A stretch of DNA of 64,000 nucleotides, from NCBI GenBank assembly GCA_022510565.1, contig JAFLTE010000007.1:1-64000 (forward strand). The letters are read 5' to 3'. The stretch is from Lachnospiraceae bacterium (GTDB lineage Bacteria > Bacillota > Clostridia > Lachnospirales > Lachnospiraceae). The notes beneath the pieces are model-generated. The model saw only the letters and a list, made by a program, of their open reading frames with translations, was not told where the DNA came from and did not search any database. Numbering within the stretch: the stretch's first letter is position 1; each line of letters opens with the position of its first letter. Positions 26,427-34,979 of the stretch are shown here, in pieces. The translations under genes and the position numbers were made by a program.

Positions 26427-27247
26427 AGCATGGAACCCTCCCCATCTTTATCAAAAACGGCCGATATAATCATATTCAATATAATAAAAATCATCAACAC
26501 GACGGAAAGGCCGCTTCCCAGATTCCAGTTTGATGTCTGTGTAAATTCCTGCTCAATGATATTGCCAATCAGAAGAATCTTGCTTCCGCCGAGCAGCGTA
26601 CTGATTACGAAAGTAGTCAGCGCCGGAACAAATACCATCGTGATTCCGCTTATAATGCCCGGTACGGAGAGGGGCAGTATAATACGGAAAAATGTATGGA
26701 TACCGTTAGCTCCAAGATCGTGTGCTGCATTAATCACATTCTCGTCCATCTTTGACAACACGTTATAAAGCGGAAGCACCATAAAGGGCAGGAAATTGTA
26801 TACCATACCCAGCACGATGGCATAAGGCGTATTGATGATATTCATATTCGGCAGGTGGAAGAAAGAAAGGATACTGTTGATTACACCGCTTTTTTCCAAT
26901 AAAGTCTGCCATGCCAGCGTGCGCAGAAGAAAATTCATCCACATCGGCAATATGAATATTAATATGATAAAACTGTGCTGACCGACTTTCATGTTTGCCA
27001 GAATCATTGCAAGCGGATAGGCGAGCAGAAAGCAGATCAACGTGCTGACCAGTGAGAGCAGAATGGAAAGGCGCAGTGCCTTGGCATGTTCCATTGTAGC
27101 AATCGCTGTGATGTTATCTAAAGTAAATGCTCCTGTCTTATCCGTCAGTCCATAGTAGAAAATCATACAAAGCGGAATGATAATAAAAACTACGGACCAG
27201 AGCAAATAGGGAGCGGACAGCCATTTGTTCTTAGATGTCAATTGCAA
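26423..27247 (-). CDS. potB: Spermidine/putrescine ABC transporter permease
   Basis: First membrane permease of the polyamine importer, 274 aa, with six membrane helices and the loop [25 protein letters not shown]. It appears to start with TTG. AGGAGG lies 4 bases before TTG 27247 and 10 bases before a second TTG at 27241, both within the potA end, and no ATG is suitably placed. The overlap with potA is about 17 bases. Confidence 0.9.
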   Translation of the reverse strand: MQLTSKNKWLSAPYLLWSVVFIIIPLCMIFYYGLTDKTGAFTLDNITAIATMEHAKALRLSILLSLVSTLICFLLAYPLAMILANMKVGQHSFIILIFILPMWMNFLLRTLAWQTLLEKSGVINSILSFFHLPNMNIINTPYAIVLGMVYNFLPFMVLPLYNVLSKMDENVINAAHDLGANGIHTFFRIILPLSVPGIISGITMVFVPALTTFVISTLLGGSKILLIGNIIEQEFTQTSNWNLGSGLSVVLMIFIILNMIISAVFDKDGEGSML

Positions 27248-28304
27248 CCGCCTCCTCGTCTTCAGATTCCGGTTTATTCATAATCTGGATGTTAAAGGGA
27301 TCAACTTTGATTCCTACTTTCTGACCTACCGGGAACATGGTGGTAGAGTGCACAAGCCATTCAAAACCGTTTGCCATGACTTCCATCTCATAGTGCACAC
27401 CCTTGAAAATTAAGTGTGTTACCACGCCCTGTAAAATGCCTTCAGAAGGGTCTGTCAGTTCCACATCCTCGGGACGAATCACTACGTCCACCGGTTTATT
27501 ATGTCCAAAGCCTGTATCCACACAAGCAAAACGCGTGTCCAGAATATTTACCAGCTTATCCTCAATCATGATTGCCGGAATAATGTTGCTGTCACCGATA
27601 AAATCTGCGACAAACGCATTCTCGGGCTCATTGTAAATGGATTCCGGCGTTCCGATCTGCTGAATATATCCCTGATTCATAACCACGATAGTATCAGACA
27701 TAGTAAGCGCCTCTTCCTGATCATGAGTTACATATACAAAAGTGATGCCCAACTCATTCTTCATACGAATTAATTCGTACTGCATCTCTTGGCGAAGCTT
27801 TAAATCGAGAGCGCCAAGAGGTTCATCCAATAAAAGCACTTTGGGCTCGTTGACAATGGCGCGGGCAATGGCAATACGCTGCTGTTGCCCACCGCTTAGG
27901 GAGTCCGGCATACGGTTTTCATATCCGTCCAAGTTGACAAGTTTAAGCGCATATTTAATCTTATCGTTTATATATTGCTTGGATTTTTTCTTGATTTTCA
28001 ATCCGAAAGCAATATTTTCGGCTATCGTCATATGAGTAAAAAGTGCATATTTTTGGAATACCGTATTCAGAGCCCTCTTATTGGGCGGCATATTGGTAAT
28101 ATCTTGGCCGTCAAAAAAGACATTGCCTGTATCCGGAGTTGTAAATCCGCCCAAAATGCGCAGGGTAGTAGTCTTGCCACATCCGCTGGGTCCGAGCAGC
28201 GTCACGAATTCATTCTCATGTATTTTCAGGTTTAATTCATCCAACACCATCTGTCCGTCAAAGGATTTGGAGATGTTGCTTAAGTGTATCAATTCTTTTG
28301 ACAT
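27231..28304 (-). CDS. potA: Spermidine/putrescine ABC transporter ATP-binding protein
   Basis: ATPase of the polyamine importer, 357 aa. Walker A is GPSGCGKTT, the signature is LSGGQQQR, Walker B is [12 protein letters not shown], and the switch is [10 protein letters not shown]-terminal TOBE-like domain (~265-345) follows. ATG 28304 is preferred to 28319 because GGAGG at 28313-28317 is spaced 8 bases from it and would otherwise overlap the coding start. It lies 23 bases after the XRE-cupin regulator in the same direction. Confidence 0.94.
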   Translation of the reverse strand: MSKELIHLSNISKSFDGQMVLDELNLKIHENEFVTLLGPSGCGKTTTLRILGGFTTPDTGNVFFDGQDITNMPPNKRALNTVFQKYALFTHMTIAENIAFGLKIKKKSKQYINDKIKYALKLVNLDGYENRMPDSLSGGQQQRIAIARAIVNEPKVLLLDEPLGALDLKLRQEMQYELIRMKNELGITFVYVTHDQEEALTMSDTIVVMNQGYIQQIGTPESIYNEPENAFVADFIGDSNIIPAIMIEDKLVNILDTRFACVDTGFGHNKPVDVVIRPEDVELTDPSEGILQGVVTHLIFKGVHYEMEVMANGFEWLVHSTTMFPVGQKVGIKVDPFNIQIMNKPESEDEEAVAIDI

Positions 28305-28327
28305 AGGTAGCGCCTCCATATAATAGT

Positions 28328-28888
28328 CTAGAAATTAGGCGGTGTGCTAATCCACAAAAATACCGCACCGGTTTTGCCGCACGCTTTGATATAGTGCTCC
28401 GAATCGGGGGTATAGTAGAAAGCTTCCCCCTTTTTGGCTTTCAGACTGCGGTTTCCGATCATAATCGTGATAGCACCTGAGAGTACATATCCGAACTCCT
28501 CGCCTTCATGGGGTTGGTCAGGATAAGTGGAGCCGCCGGATTCTAAAGTGACACGAATGGGCTCCATCATATTTCTCTGCGCGTTGGGAATAATCCACTC
28601 TATTTTGTTATTAAGCTCTGTGTCGATTTTTTCAAAAAAATCTTCATTGCTAAAAACAATCTGTTCATCTGCGGTATCATTAAAGAAATCTTTTAAGCTG
28701 GTACCCAGGCATTGCAGAATATCAACCAGGGTTGCAATTGACGGAGAAGTCAAATCGTTTTCCAACTGGCTGATAAATCCCTTGGATAATTCACTGCGGT
28801 CTGCCAGTTCCTCCTGTGTCAGTCCTTTCTGAATGCGCAGTTTCTTAATTTTACTGCCGATTTCCACTCGGGTTAAATTACTGTCCAT
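28328..28888 (-). CDS. XRE-cupin transcriptional regulator of the pot operon
   Basis: A 186-aa regulator. The helix-turn-helix (~10-65) reads [20 protein letters not shown]...ISQLEN, and a C-terminal cupin domain (~115-182) holds [11 protein letters not shown] and PDSEHY. This PuuR-like architecture commonly controls polyamine transport and use. It is the first gene of the potABCD transcript, so it probably represses or tunes its own operon in response to polyamine. An inverted repeat just upstream is a candidate operator. Confidence 0.9.
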   Translation of the reverse strand: MDSNLTRVEIGSKIKKLRIQKGLTQEELADRSELSKGFISQLENDLTSPSIATLVDILQCLGTSLKDFFNDTADEQIVFSNEDFFEKIDTELNNKIEWIIPNAQRNMMEPIRVTLESGGSTYPDQPHEGEEFGYVLSGAITIMIGNRSLKAKKGEAFYYTPDSEHYIKACGKTGAVFLWISTPPNF

Positions 28889-28910
28889 GTTATGTACACA
28901 CTTTCTTTGC

Positions 28911-28937
28911 TAAACTTTAAGTTTAATAAAACTAAAC
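28911..28937 (-). promoter_or_regulatory. Candidate operator for the XRE-cupin regulator
   Basis: AAACTT-T-AAGTTT (28912-28924) is a 6-bp inverted repeat with a single central base. It is followed by further half-sites (AAACT, TAAAC) to 28937. It lies between the operon promoter and the regulator start, where binding would block transcription. Confidence 0.45.
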
Positions 28938-28951
28938 AAACGCTGAAATCC

Positions 28952-28979
28952 ATTATACAAGAAAGTAGTATTATGTCAA
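28952..28979 (-). promoter_or_regulatory. Sigma-A promoter of the regulator-potABCD operon
   Basis: On the minus strand: TTGACA (28979-28974), a 16-base spacer and TATAAT (28957-28952). Both hexamers match consensus. Confidence 0.8.
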
Positions 28980-28997
28980 TGGGAATTTGAAAAATAA

Positions 28998-29020
28998 AAT
29001 CATTTTTTGTGAAAATGATT
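28998..29020 (+). promoter_or_regulatory. Palindrome overlapping the lactonase promoter
   Basis: AATCATTTT and AAAATGATT form a perfect 9-bp inverted repeat around TTGTG, ending in the -35 element of the lactonase promoter. It is a candidate operator. Confidence 0.45.
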
Positions 29021-29047
29021 AACAAAGCATTTGATTTGTGATATAAT
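29019..29047 (+). promoter_or_regulatory. Sigma-A promoter of the lactonase gene
   Basis: TTAACA (29019-29024), a 17-base spacer and TATAAT (29042-29047), 58 bases before the ATG. Confidence 0.7.
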
Positions 29048-29105
29048 CAGCGCAAAAGAAAAACAAGCGACGCCGGAGCCGGCAAAGGAAAGGGTATAGT
29101 TTGTT

Positions 29106-30167
29106 ATGAGTCAGGGCAAATATGTGGCATATGTTTCTACCTATACGTCAGGAAGAGAAGAAACTTACGGCATCAAAATCTACGATGTGGATATGAAGAA
29201 TGGCAGGATGACAGAGAAGAATCAGGTCAAAATCACGAATTCTTCCTATATTACGATTTCACATAACGGTAAATTTCTGTATTCTATTACAGATTTTGGT
29301 GTGGAGGCATATAAGATTATGCCCGGCGGTGATTTGCGAGTTATCAGTGCGAGCAGCATTAACGGTATGAGAGGATGTTATCTGTCTACGGATTACGAAG
29401 ATAAGTTCCTCTTTGTAGGCGGCTACCATGACGGTAAGATTACGGTCCTTCGTCTTCTTGACGACGGAAGCATCGGTGAAATCACGGATGAGGTATATCA
29501 CAAAGGGTTGGGAAGTATTGCCGAGCGTAATTTCAGACCTCATGTGAATTGCGTGAAGATGACACGGGATAACCATTATTTATGTGCTGCAGACTTAGGC
29601 CTGGACCACGTAAATGTTTATCGTTTAGACCATACAAACGGTCAACTCAAGCCGATTGATATGATTAGAAGCGAGCAGGAATCGGCGCCCCGCCACATGA
29701 AATTCTCCAAAGACGGAAAGTTCTTGTATATCGTACATGAGCTAAAGAACTACATTGATGTATATACATATGAAGAAGTGAACGGTAATCCGGAATTTGA
29801 GAAGATTCAGACGATTTCAACATTGAATGATTATCACGCAGGCGGTTCTGCGGCAAGCGCGTTAAATATTTCGGCTGATTTTAAATATATGGTTAGTTCC
29901 AATGCCGGCGATAACAGTGCTGTCGTTTATAGGATTGATCAGAAGACCGGAATGCTTGAGAAAATTCTCTGTCTTCCAATCAGCGGAGATTATCCGAAGG
30001 ATGCAAATCTGTTCCCTGACAATAGGCATCTGGTCTCCCTGAACCATGAGTCCAATACGATGACCTTCTTCACGGTAGACTTGAAGAACGGGCTGTTAGT
30101 TATGAACGGCAAGGAGATTGAAGTGAACCAGCCCAACTGTATTATTTTCCATAAAATTGAAGATTGA
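29106..30167 (+). CDS. Lactonase family (6-phosphogluconolactonase/YbhE-like) beta-propeller
   Basis: A 353-aa cytoplasmic seven-bladed beta-propeller of the Lactonase family (YbhE/Pgl type). Repeated blade signatures are visible, for example DDHY-like RDNHYLCAADLGLDHVNVYRLD, GKFLYIVHE and FPDNRHLVSLNHESNT. Characterised members hydrolyse 6-phosphogluconolactone, but many Firmicutes paralogues have unknown substrates, and no pentose-phosphate gene is adjacent. It has its own promoter, and its 3' end is followed at once by a terminator-like hairpin that overlaps the spoIVA ribosome site. Confidence 0.8.
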   Translation: MSQGKYVAYVSTYTSGREETYGIKIYDVDMKNGRMTEKNQVKITNSSYITISHNGKFLYSITDFGVEAYKIMPGGDLRVISASSINGMRGCYLSTDYEDKFLFVGGYHDGKITVLRLLDDGSIGEITDEVYHKGLGSIAERNFRPHVNCVKMTRDNHYLCAADLGLDHVNVYRLDHTNGQLKPIDMIRSEQESAPRHMKFSKDGKFLYIVHELKNYIDVYTYEEVNGNPEFEKIQTISTLNDYHAGGSAASALNISADFKYMVSSNAGDNSAVVYRIDQKTGMLEKILCLPISGDYPKDANLFPDNRHLVSLNHESNTMTFFTVDLKNGLLVMNGKEIEVNQPNCIIFHKIED

Positions 30168-30170
30168 GCA

Positions 30171-30199
30171 GAATAGATGCCATACCTCCTGCATATACA
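30171..30199 (+). promoter_or_regulatory. Candidate sigma-E promoter of spoIVA
   Basis: GAATAGA (30171-30177), a 14-base spacer and CATATACA (30192-30199) compare with the published sigma-E consensus KMATATT-N14/15-CATACAHT, matching 5 of 7 and 6 of 8 positions. spoIVA is a sigma-E gene in Bacillus. The predicted start point near 30207 falls in the loop of the hairpin at 30185-30220. Confidence 0.4.
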
Positions 30200-30226
30200 T
30201 TTACCAGTATAAGCAGGAGGATTTTT
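30185..30226 (+). terminator. Terminator-like hairpin that contains the spoIVA ribosome site
   Basis: CCTCCTGC (30185-30192) pairs perfectly with GCAGGAGG (30213-30220), and inner pairs 30194-30198/30207-30211 extend it past one A/A mismatch. ATTTTTAT follows. It can end the lactonase transcript, and its 3' arm is the spoIVA Shine-Dalgarno, so readthrough RNA would have that site paired. Confidence 0.7.
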
Positions 30227-30228
30227 AT

Positions 30229-31716
30229 ATGGATTTTTTGCAGAACAGTACATATGACCTGTATAAAGATATACAGTTGCGCACAGGAGGAGAAATCTAT
30301 CTGGGCGTAGTCGGGCCCGTCAGAACAGGCAAGTCCACTTTCATTAAACGTTTTATGAACCTGCTCGTGCTTCCCTTTATGGAGGACGAGAATGAAAAGG
30401 AACGGGCACAGGATGAAATGCCCCAGAGTGCGGGAGGCAAGACTATAACAACCACGGAGCCTAAATTCATCCCGAAGGAAGCTGCACACATCAAGCTGGG
30501 AACAGATATTGATGTGGACGTTAGGCTGATTGACTGTGTGGGGTATATGGTGGACGGCGCTACGGGGCATATGGAGGAAGATATGGAGCGCATGGTGAAA
30601 ACACCATGGTCCGTGGAAGAGATTCCTTTTACAAAAGCAGCGGAAATCGGCACCAGAAAAGTCATTAAGGATCATTCCACCATCGGTATCGTGGTAACTT
30701 GTGACGGCTCCTTCGGGGAATTGGACAGGAATAGCTTCCTGGAGGCGGAGGAACGCACAATCAGTGAGCTGCAGTCTCTCGGGAAACCCTTTATTGTACT
30801 TTTAAATTCCGCAAAACCGTATGCTGAGGAGACCGGCGTATTGGCGGATGAAATCAGTGAGAAATATCAGGTGACTGTAATGCCGGTCAACTGCGAACAG
30901 CTAAAGAGGGAAGATATCAATCATATTATGGAGAACATCCTCTATGAATTTCCGCTTACGATGATAGAGTTTTATATGCCTAAGTGGGTGGAGATGCTGC
31001 CTTACGAGCACAAGATGAAGCAGGATATCATTGCACAGATTAAGCAGTTGATGACAAGCTTAAGTAATATACGGGATATCACGACAAGTAATTTCATGCC
31101 GGAGAGCGAGTATATTAAAAAATGCAAACTGGACGGCATCAATATGTCTGACGGCAGTGTACGTGTGGTTCTTGACGTGGATGACGCATATTATTATGAG
31201 ATGATAAGCGATTTGGTGGGAGAGCCTATCGGCAGTGAGTATCAAATGCTGGCGACCCTGAAAGAGATGGCGAAGATGAAACGGGAGTACGTGAAAGTGC
31301 TTCATGCATTGGAAGCCGTTCGTTATAAGGGTTATGGCGTAGTCATGCCGGATCGTGAAGAAATCATGTTAGAGACACCGGAATTGATAAGGCAGGGCAA
31401 TAAGTTCGGTGTGAAAATCAAGGCGGAAAGTCCCAGTATCCATATGATCAAGGCAAGCATTGAGACAGAGATTTCTCCGATTGTGGGAACGGAAGAGCAG
31501 GCCAGAGATTTAATTCAGTATATATCGGATACGGGAACCAGCGAGGAGGGTATCTGGGAGACTAACATATTCGGTAAGACGGTAGAGCAGCTTGTCAACG
31601 ACGGCATTACCGGCAAGATTTCCATGATTAACGAGGAGAGTCAGGTAAAACTGCAGGAGACGATGCAGAAAATCGTCAATGACAGCAACGGTGGAATGGT
31701 TTGTATTATTATTTAA
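30229..31716 (+). CDS. spoIVA: Stage IV sporulation protein A
   Basis: Coat morphogenetic ATPase that polymerises on the forespore surface to form the basement layer of the spore coat. At 495 aa it is close to the B. subtilis protein. The P-loop GPVRTGKST lies near residue 25, the SpoIVA-type segment TTTEPKFIPKEA follows, and the conserved C-terminus NGGMVCIII is present. ATG 30229 has AGGAGG 8 bases upstream; the longer in-frame start at 30157 runs through the hairpin and is unlikely. Its presence supports a spore-forming host. Confidence 0.97.
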   Translation: MDFLQNSTYDLYKDIQLRTGGEIYLGVVGPVRTGKSTFIKRFMNLLVLPFMEDENEKERAQDEMPQSAGGKTITTTEPKFIPKEAAHIKLGTDIDVDVRLIDCVGYMVDGATGHMEEDMERMVKTPWSVEEIPFTKAAEIGTRKVIKDHSTIGIVVTCDGSFGELDRNSFLEAEERTISELQSLGKPFIVLLNSAKPYAEETGVLADEISEKYQVTVMPVNCEQLKREDINHIMENILYEFPLTMIEFYMPKWVEMLPYEHKMKQDIIAQIKQLMTSLSNIRDITTSNFMPESEYIKKCKLDGINMSDGSVRVVLDVDDAYYYEMISDLVGEPIGSEYQMLATLKEMAKMKREYVKVLHALEAVRYKGYGVVMPDREEIMLETPELIRQGNKFGVKIKAESPSIHMIKASIETEISPIVGTEEQARDLIQYISDTGTSEEGIWETNIFGKTVEQLVNDGITGKISMINEESQVKLQETMQKIVNDSNGGMVCIII

Positions 31717-31767
31717 AATCATCTAAAAGTTTTAAACAGATTGGCGGTGCAACCCGTTAATGTTAAG

Positions 31768-31800
31768 AGCAGGGCACATTCGGTGTGCTCTGCTTTTTTG
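31768..31800 (+). terminator. Terminator of spoIVA
   Basis: An 11-bp stem joins 31768-31778 to 31784-31794 with a TTCGG loop and is followed by TTTTTT. Confidence 0.88.
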
Positions 31801-31892
31801 TTTGCCCGTTGCGGCTTTTTCTAAATCATGGTAAAGTAAATAAATAGAATATTGGGGAGATTTCCCGGTTCGGAAAGGAGCGAGAACGTGAT

Positions 31893-32303
31893 ATGAAGGC
31901 ATTTATGACGGAGTTTAAAAAATTTGTTGCCAGAGGCAACGTGATGGATATGGCGGTTGGTATCATCATCGGCGGTGCGTTTACGGCAATCGTTACATCT
32001 TTGGTGAATGATATTCTGATGCCGATTTTATCCCTGCTTACGGGTGGCTTTGATTTCAGCGCACTGTGCATTGTACTTGGGGAAGGGGAGAATGCGGCAA
32101 CGCTGAATTACGGTTCTTTTATTGCGGCAATCATCAATTTCTTTCTGATATCTCTTGTAATCTTTATGTTGATTAAGACAATCAACAAACTGTCAATAAA
32201 GAAGGAAGAGGCCCCTGCCACAACCAAAGAGTGCCCTTTCTGCAAAGAACAGGTGTCGGTTTCGGCTGTCAGATGCCCGCATTGTACTTCGGAGTTGAAA
32301 TAA
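31893..32303 (+). CDS. mscL: Large-conductance mechanosensitive channel with C-terminal zinc ribbon
   Basis: Membrane channel that opens under osmotic downshock. The first helix holds the MscL pore signature GNVMDMAVGIIIGGAFTAIV (~15-35), and a second helix lies at ~80-105. In place of a plain cytoplasmic helix, the last ~25 residues form a zinc-ribbon-like CPFCKEQ...RCPHC. Similar tails occur in some Firmicutes MscL proteins. At 136 aa it has normal channel length. GGAAAGGAG lies upstream of the ATG. Confidence 0.93.
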   Translation: MKAFMTEFKKFVARGNVMDMAVGIIIGGAFTAIVTSLVNDILMPILSLLTGGFDFSALCIVLGEGENAATLNYGSFIAAIINFFLISLVIFMLIKTINKLSIKKEEAPATTKECPFCKEQVSVSAVRCPHCTSELK

Positions 32304-32370
32304 TGTCCCGCGGTATGGGATTGAAGATAAAATTTTGATGATATAAATTTAGGGAAAGGTGGTAATGAAA

Positions 32371-33204
32371 ATGAATCCTGTATATGAAAAACTTTTAAAA
32401 TGCTTTGATTGTTACAAGAGTAAAATTGATTTTGAGCCTAAGGTTGCGGTGGTTCTCGGATCGGGTCTTGGAAACTTTGCAAGAACGGTGGATGTGAGGG
32501 CGGAGCTTCCTTACAGCGAGATTGAAGGGTTTCCCGTGTCTACCGTGCCGGGGCATGCAGGCAAGTTTATTTTCGGTTATATAGGAGATGTTCCCGTTGT
32601 TCTGATGCAGGGGCGCGTACACTACTATGAAGGGTACCCCATTACCGACGTGGTTCTTCCGACGCGTCTGATGAAGATGATGGGAGCGAAGATTCTGTTT
32701 CTTACCAATGCGTCCGGCGGTATTAATCCGGCCTTTCATGCGGGCAGTCTGATGCTGATTCAGGATCATATATCCTGCTTTGCTCCCAATCCTTTAATCG
32801 GAGCGAATATCGACGAACTGGGTACAAGATTTCCGGATATGTCCCATGTTTATGATGAGGATTTGCAGGAAGTAATAAGAAGTACGGCGAAAGATAATGA
32901 TATTGAATTGTTCGAAGGCGTTTATGCGCAGTTGACGGGCCCTTCTTTCGAGTCTCCCGCAGAGATACAGATGCTTCACAAACTGGGTGTAAGCGCTGTG
33001 GGTATGAGTACAGTTGTGGAGGCGATTGCGGCTAACCATATGGGGATGAAGATATGCGGCGTGTCCTGCGTCAGCAATCTGGCGGCGGGTATGAACAGCG
33101 CACCGCTGACCCATGAGGAAGTGCAGGAGGCGGCCAATGCAGTTGCCCCCAAATTTGAAAAATTATTGACTGAGTCAGTCATTAAGTTTAAGGATTATAT
33201 TTAA
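32371..33204 (+). CDS. Purine nucleoside phosphorylase
   Basis: Splits purine nucleosides with phosphate to the base and (deoxy)ribose 1-phosphate. It belongs to the trimeric PNP/MTAP family (about 277 aa): VVLGSGLGNFA at the start, the phosphate-site QGRVHYYEG, NASGGINPAF, and the late MSTVVEAIAANHMG. ATG 32371 is chosen since AAAGGTGG (32355-32362) is spaced 8 bases from it. It starts a salvage run with cdd one base later and an amidohydrolase after that. Confidence 0.94.
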   Translation: MNPVYEKLLKCFDCYKSKIDFEPKVAVVLGSGLGNFARTVDVRAELPYSEIEGFPVSTVPGHAGKFIFGYIGDVPVVLMQGRVHYYEGYPITDVVLPTRLMKMMGAKILFLTNASGGINPAFHAGSLMLIQDHISCFAPNPLIGANIDELGTRFPDMSHVYDEDLQEVIRSTAKDNDIELFEGVYAQLTGPSFESPAEIQMLHKLGVSAVGMSTVVEAIAANHMGMKICGVSCVSNLAAGMNSAPLTHEEVQEAANAVAPKFEKLLTESVIKFKDYI

Positions 33205-33205
33205 T

Positions 33206-33661
33206 ATGGAAAAATTAGATGATAAAACAATACGGATGCTCATTACAGCAGCGATTCATGCGAGAAAAATGTCTTATTCGCCATATTCTCATTATCAGGT
33301 AGGCGCGGCGCTGCTTTCCGGAGACGGACAGGTGATTACAGGATGTAATATTGAAAATGCGGCGTATACGCCCACCAACTGTGCCGAGCGTACTGCTTTT
33401 TTCAAAGCGGTCAGTGAAGGATATAAAGATTTTCGGGCGATTGCCATTGTGGGAAGCCCGGAGGGTGATGTGTTGACACAGTATGCATATCCTTGCGGCG
33501 TGTGCAGACAGGTGATGATGGAATTTTGCAAGCCCTCCGATTTTCAAATTATCGTGGCAAAATCCGAGGACGACTACCTTGTCAAAACACTTCAGGAACT
33601 TTTGCCGGAAGGATTCGGACCGGACAACCTGAATAGTTACAATAATTTTACAGAAAGGTAG
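33206..33661 (+). CDS. cdd: Cytidine deaminase
   Basis: Zinc enzyme that deaminates cytidine and deoxycytidine to uridine and deoxyuridine. The catalytic motif is NCAERTAFF (zinc Cys and proton-shuttling Glu), and the second zinc motif is PCGVCRQVM. At 151 aa it is slightly longer than the usual 130-136 through its C-terminal tail. It begins one base after the phosphorylase stop, with the ribosome site inside that gene's end, so they are translationally coupled. Confidence 0.94.
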   Translation: MEKLDDKTIRMLITAAIHARKMSYSPYSHYQVGAALLSGDGQVITGCNIENAAYTPTNCAERTAFFKAVSEGYKDFRAIAIVGSPEGDVLTQYAYPCGVCRQVMMEFCKPSDFQIIVAKSEDDYLVKTLQELLPEGFGPDNLNSYNNFTER

Positions 33662-33672
33662 GTAGCAAGGCT

Positions 33673-34977
33673 ATGAATATCAGATTTTATAATGCGCGCA
33701 TATTGACAATGGAAAAAGCAGGCATATTCACGGGAGAACTCTGGGTGCAGAATGATAAGATTCTGTATGTCGGAGACGGAAGTAATGTGGATGAGGTTTA
33801 TACAAAACTCAGTTTAGGCAGCATTATATGGGACAGGGAAATCGACTGTGAGGGTAATCTGTTAATGCCCGGCTTTAAGGATGCCCACACCCATTCAGGT
33901 ATGACGCTTCTTCGGTCTTATGCGGATGATTTACCGCTGCAGGACTGGCTTTTCAAGCAGGTGTTTCCGATAGAAGCGAAAATGGACGGTGAGATGATAT
34001 ATCATTTGACGAAGCTGGCTATTTTGGAGTACTTGACCAGCGGCATCACAGCAATCTTTGATATGTACCTGACACCCGACACGGTTGCGAAGGCTTGTGT
34101 AGATATGGGGATGCGATGTGTGCAGGTGAGTGGAATGAGCGGTCAGGATGATTTTGCTCAGTCTCTGGAGAAGACGGAGCAGTGTTATTTGAAATATAAT
34201 CATGACGATCCGTTGCTCAGCTACTTTATCGGATTTCATGCGGAGTATACCTGTTCTAAGAAATTACTTGAGAGTGTGTCCGCGCTGGCCCATAAATATA
34301 AGGCTCCGGTCTATACCCATCTGTCCGAGACGAAGTCGGAGGTGGACGGATGTAGAGAGCGCTACGGTATGTCTCCGGTTAAGCTCTTTGATTCACTGGG
34401 AATCTTCGACTATGGCGGCGGCGGATATCACTGTGTCTGGATGGATGAAGAGGATATGGAGATTTTCCGTAAGAGAGACTTAAACGTGGTTACCAATCCG
34501 GGTTCAAATACGAAACTTGCCAGCGGTATTGCGCCGATATCGGATTATCTGGCTAAGGGAATTAACGTGGCAATCGGTACGGACGGACCTGCCAGCAACA
34601 ATTGCCTTGATATGTTTCGTGAGATGTTTCTTGTGACAGGACTCGCCAAACTGCGGGAGCAGGATGCTTCTGCGGTAGATGCGTGGGAAGTGCTGAAGAT
34701 GGCAACCGTCAACGGCTCTAAGGCGATGTGCCTGCCGGATACGGACATACTGGCAGAGGGGAAACAGGCTGATATGATTATGATTGATTTGCATCAGCCC
34801 AATATGCAGCCCATTAACAACATTCCTAAGAATATTGTTTACAGCGGAAGCAAGCAGAATGTAAAGATGACAATGATTCGGGGAAAGATTTTATATGAGA
34901 ACGGTAAATTTGCCGACAACTATGATGTGGAGGCAATTTACGGAAAGGCAAATGAGATTATAAACAGTCTCAAGTAA
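33673..34977 (+). CDS. Amidohydrolase (MtaD/SsnA-type deaminase)
   Basis: Metal-dependent hydrolase of the ATZ/TRZ group, 434 aa. Metal ligands are in DAHTHSG, FHAEYT, HLSETKSEV and GTDGPASNN, as in 5-methylthioadenosine/S-adenosylhomocysteine deaminases and related aminohydrolases. It lies in a nucleoside salvage run directly after the phosphorylase and cdd, which supports a purine-type substrate, but the exact one is not clear. It is followed after 2 bases by the MutS-like gene. Confidence 0.85.
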   Translation: MNIRFYNARILTMEKAGIFTGELWVQNDKILYVGDGSNVDEVYTKLSLGSIIWDREIDCEGNLLMPGFKDAHTHSGMTLLRSYADDLPLQDWLFKQVFPIEAKMDGEMIYHLTKLAILEYLTSGITAIFDMYLTPDTVAKACVDMGMRCVQVSGMSGQDDFAQSLEKTEQCYLKYNHDDPLLSYFIGFHAEYTCSKKLLESVSALAHKYKAPVYTHLSETKSEVDGCRERYGMSPVKLFDSLGIFDYGGGGYHCVWMDEEDMEIFRKRDLNVVTNPGSNTKLASGIAPISDYLAKGINVAIGTDGPASNNCLDMFREMFLVTGLAKLREQDASAVDAWEVLKMATVNGSKAMCLPDTDILAEGKQADMIMIDLHQPNMQPINNIPKNIVYSGSKQNVKMTMIRGKILYENGKFADNYDVEAIYGKANEIINSLK

Positions 34978-34979
34978 TT

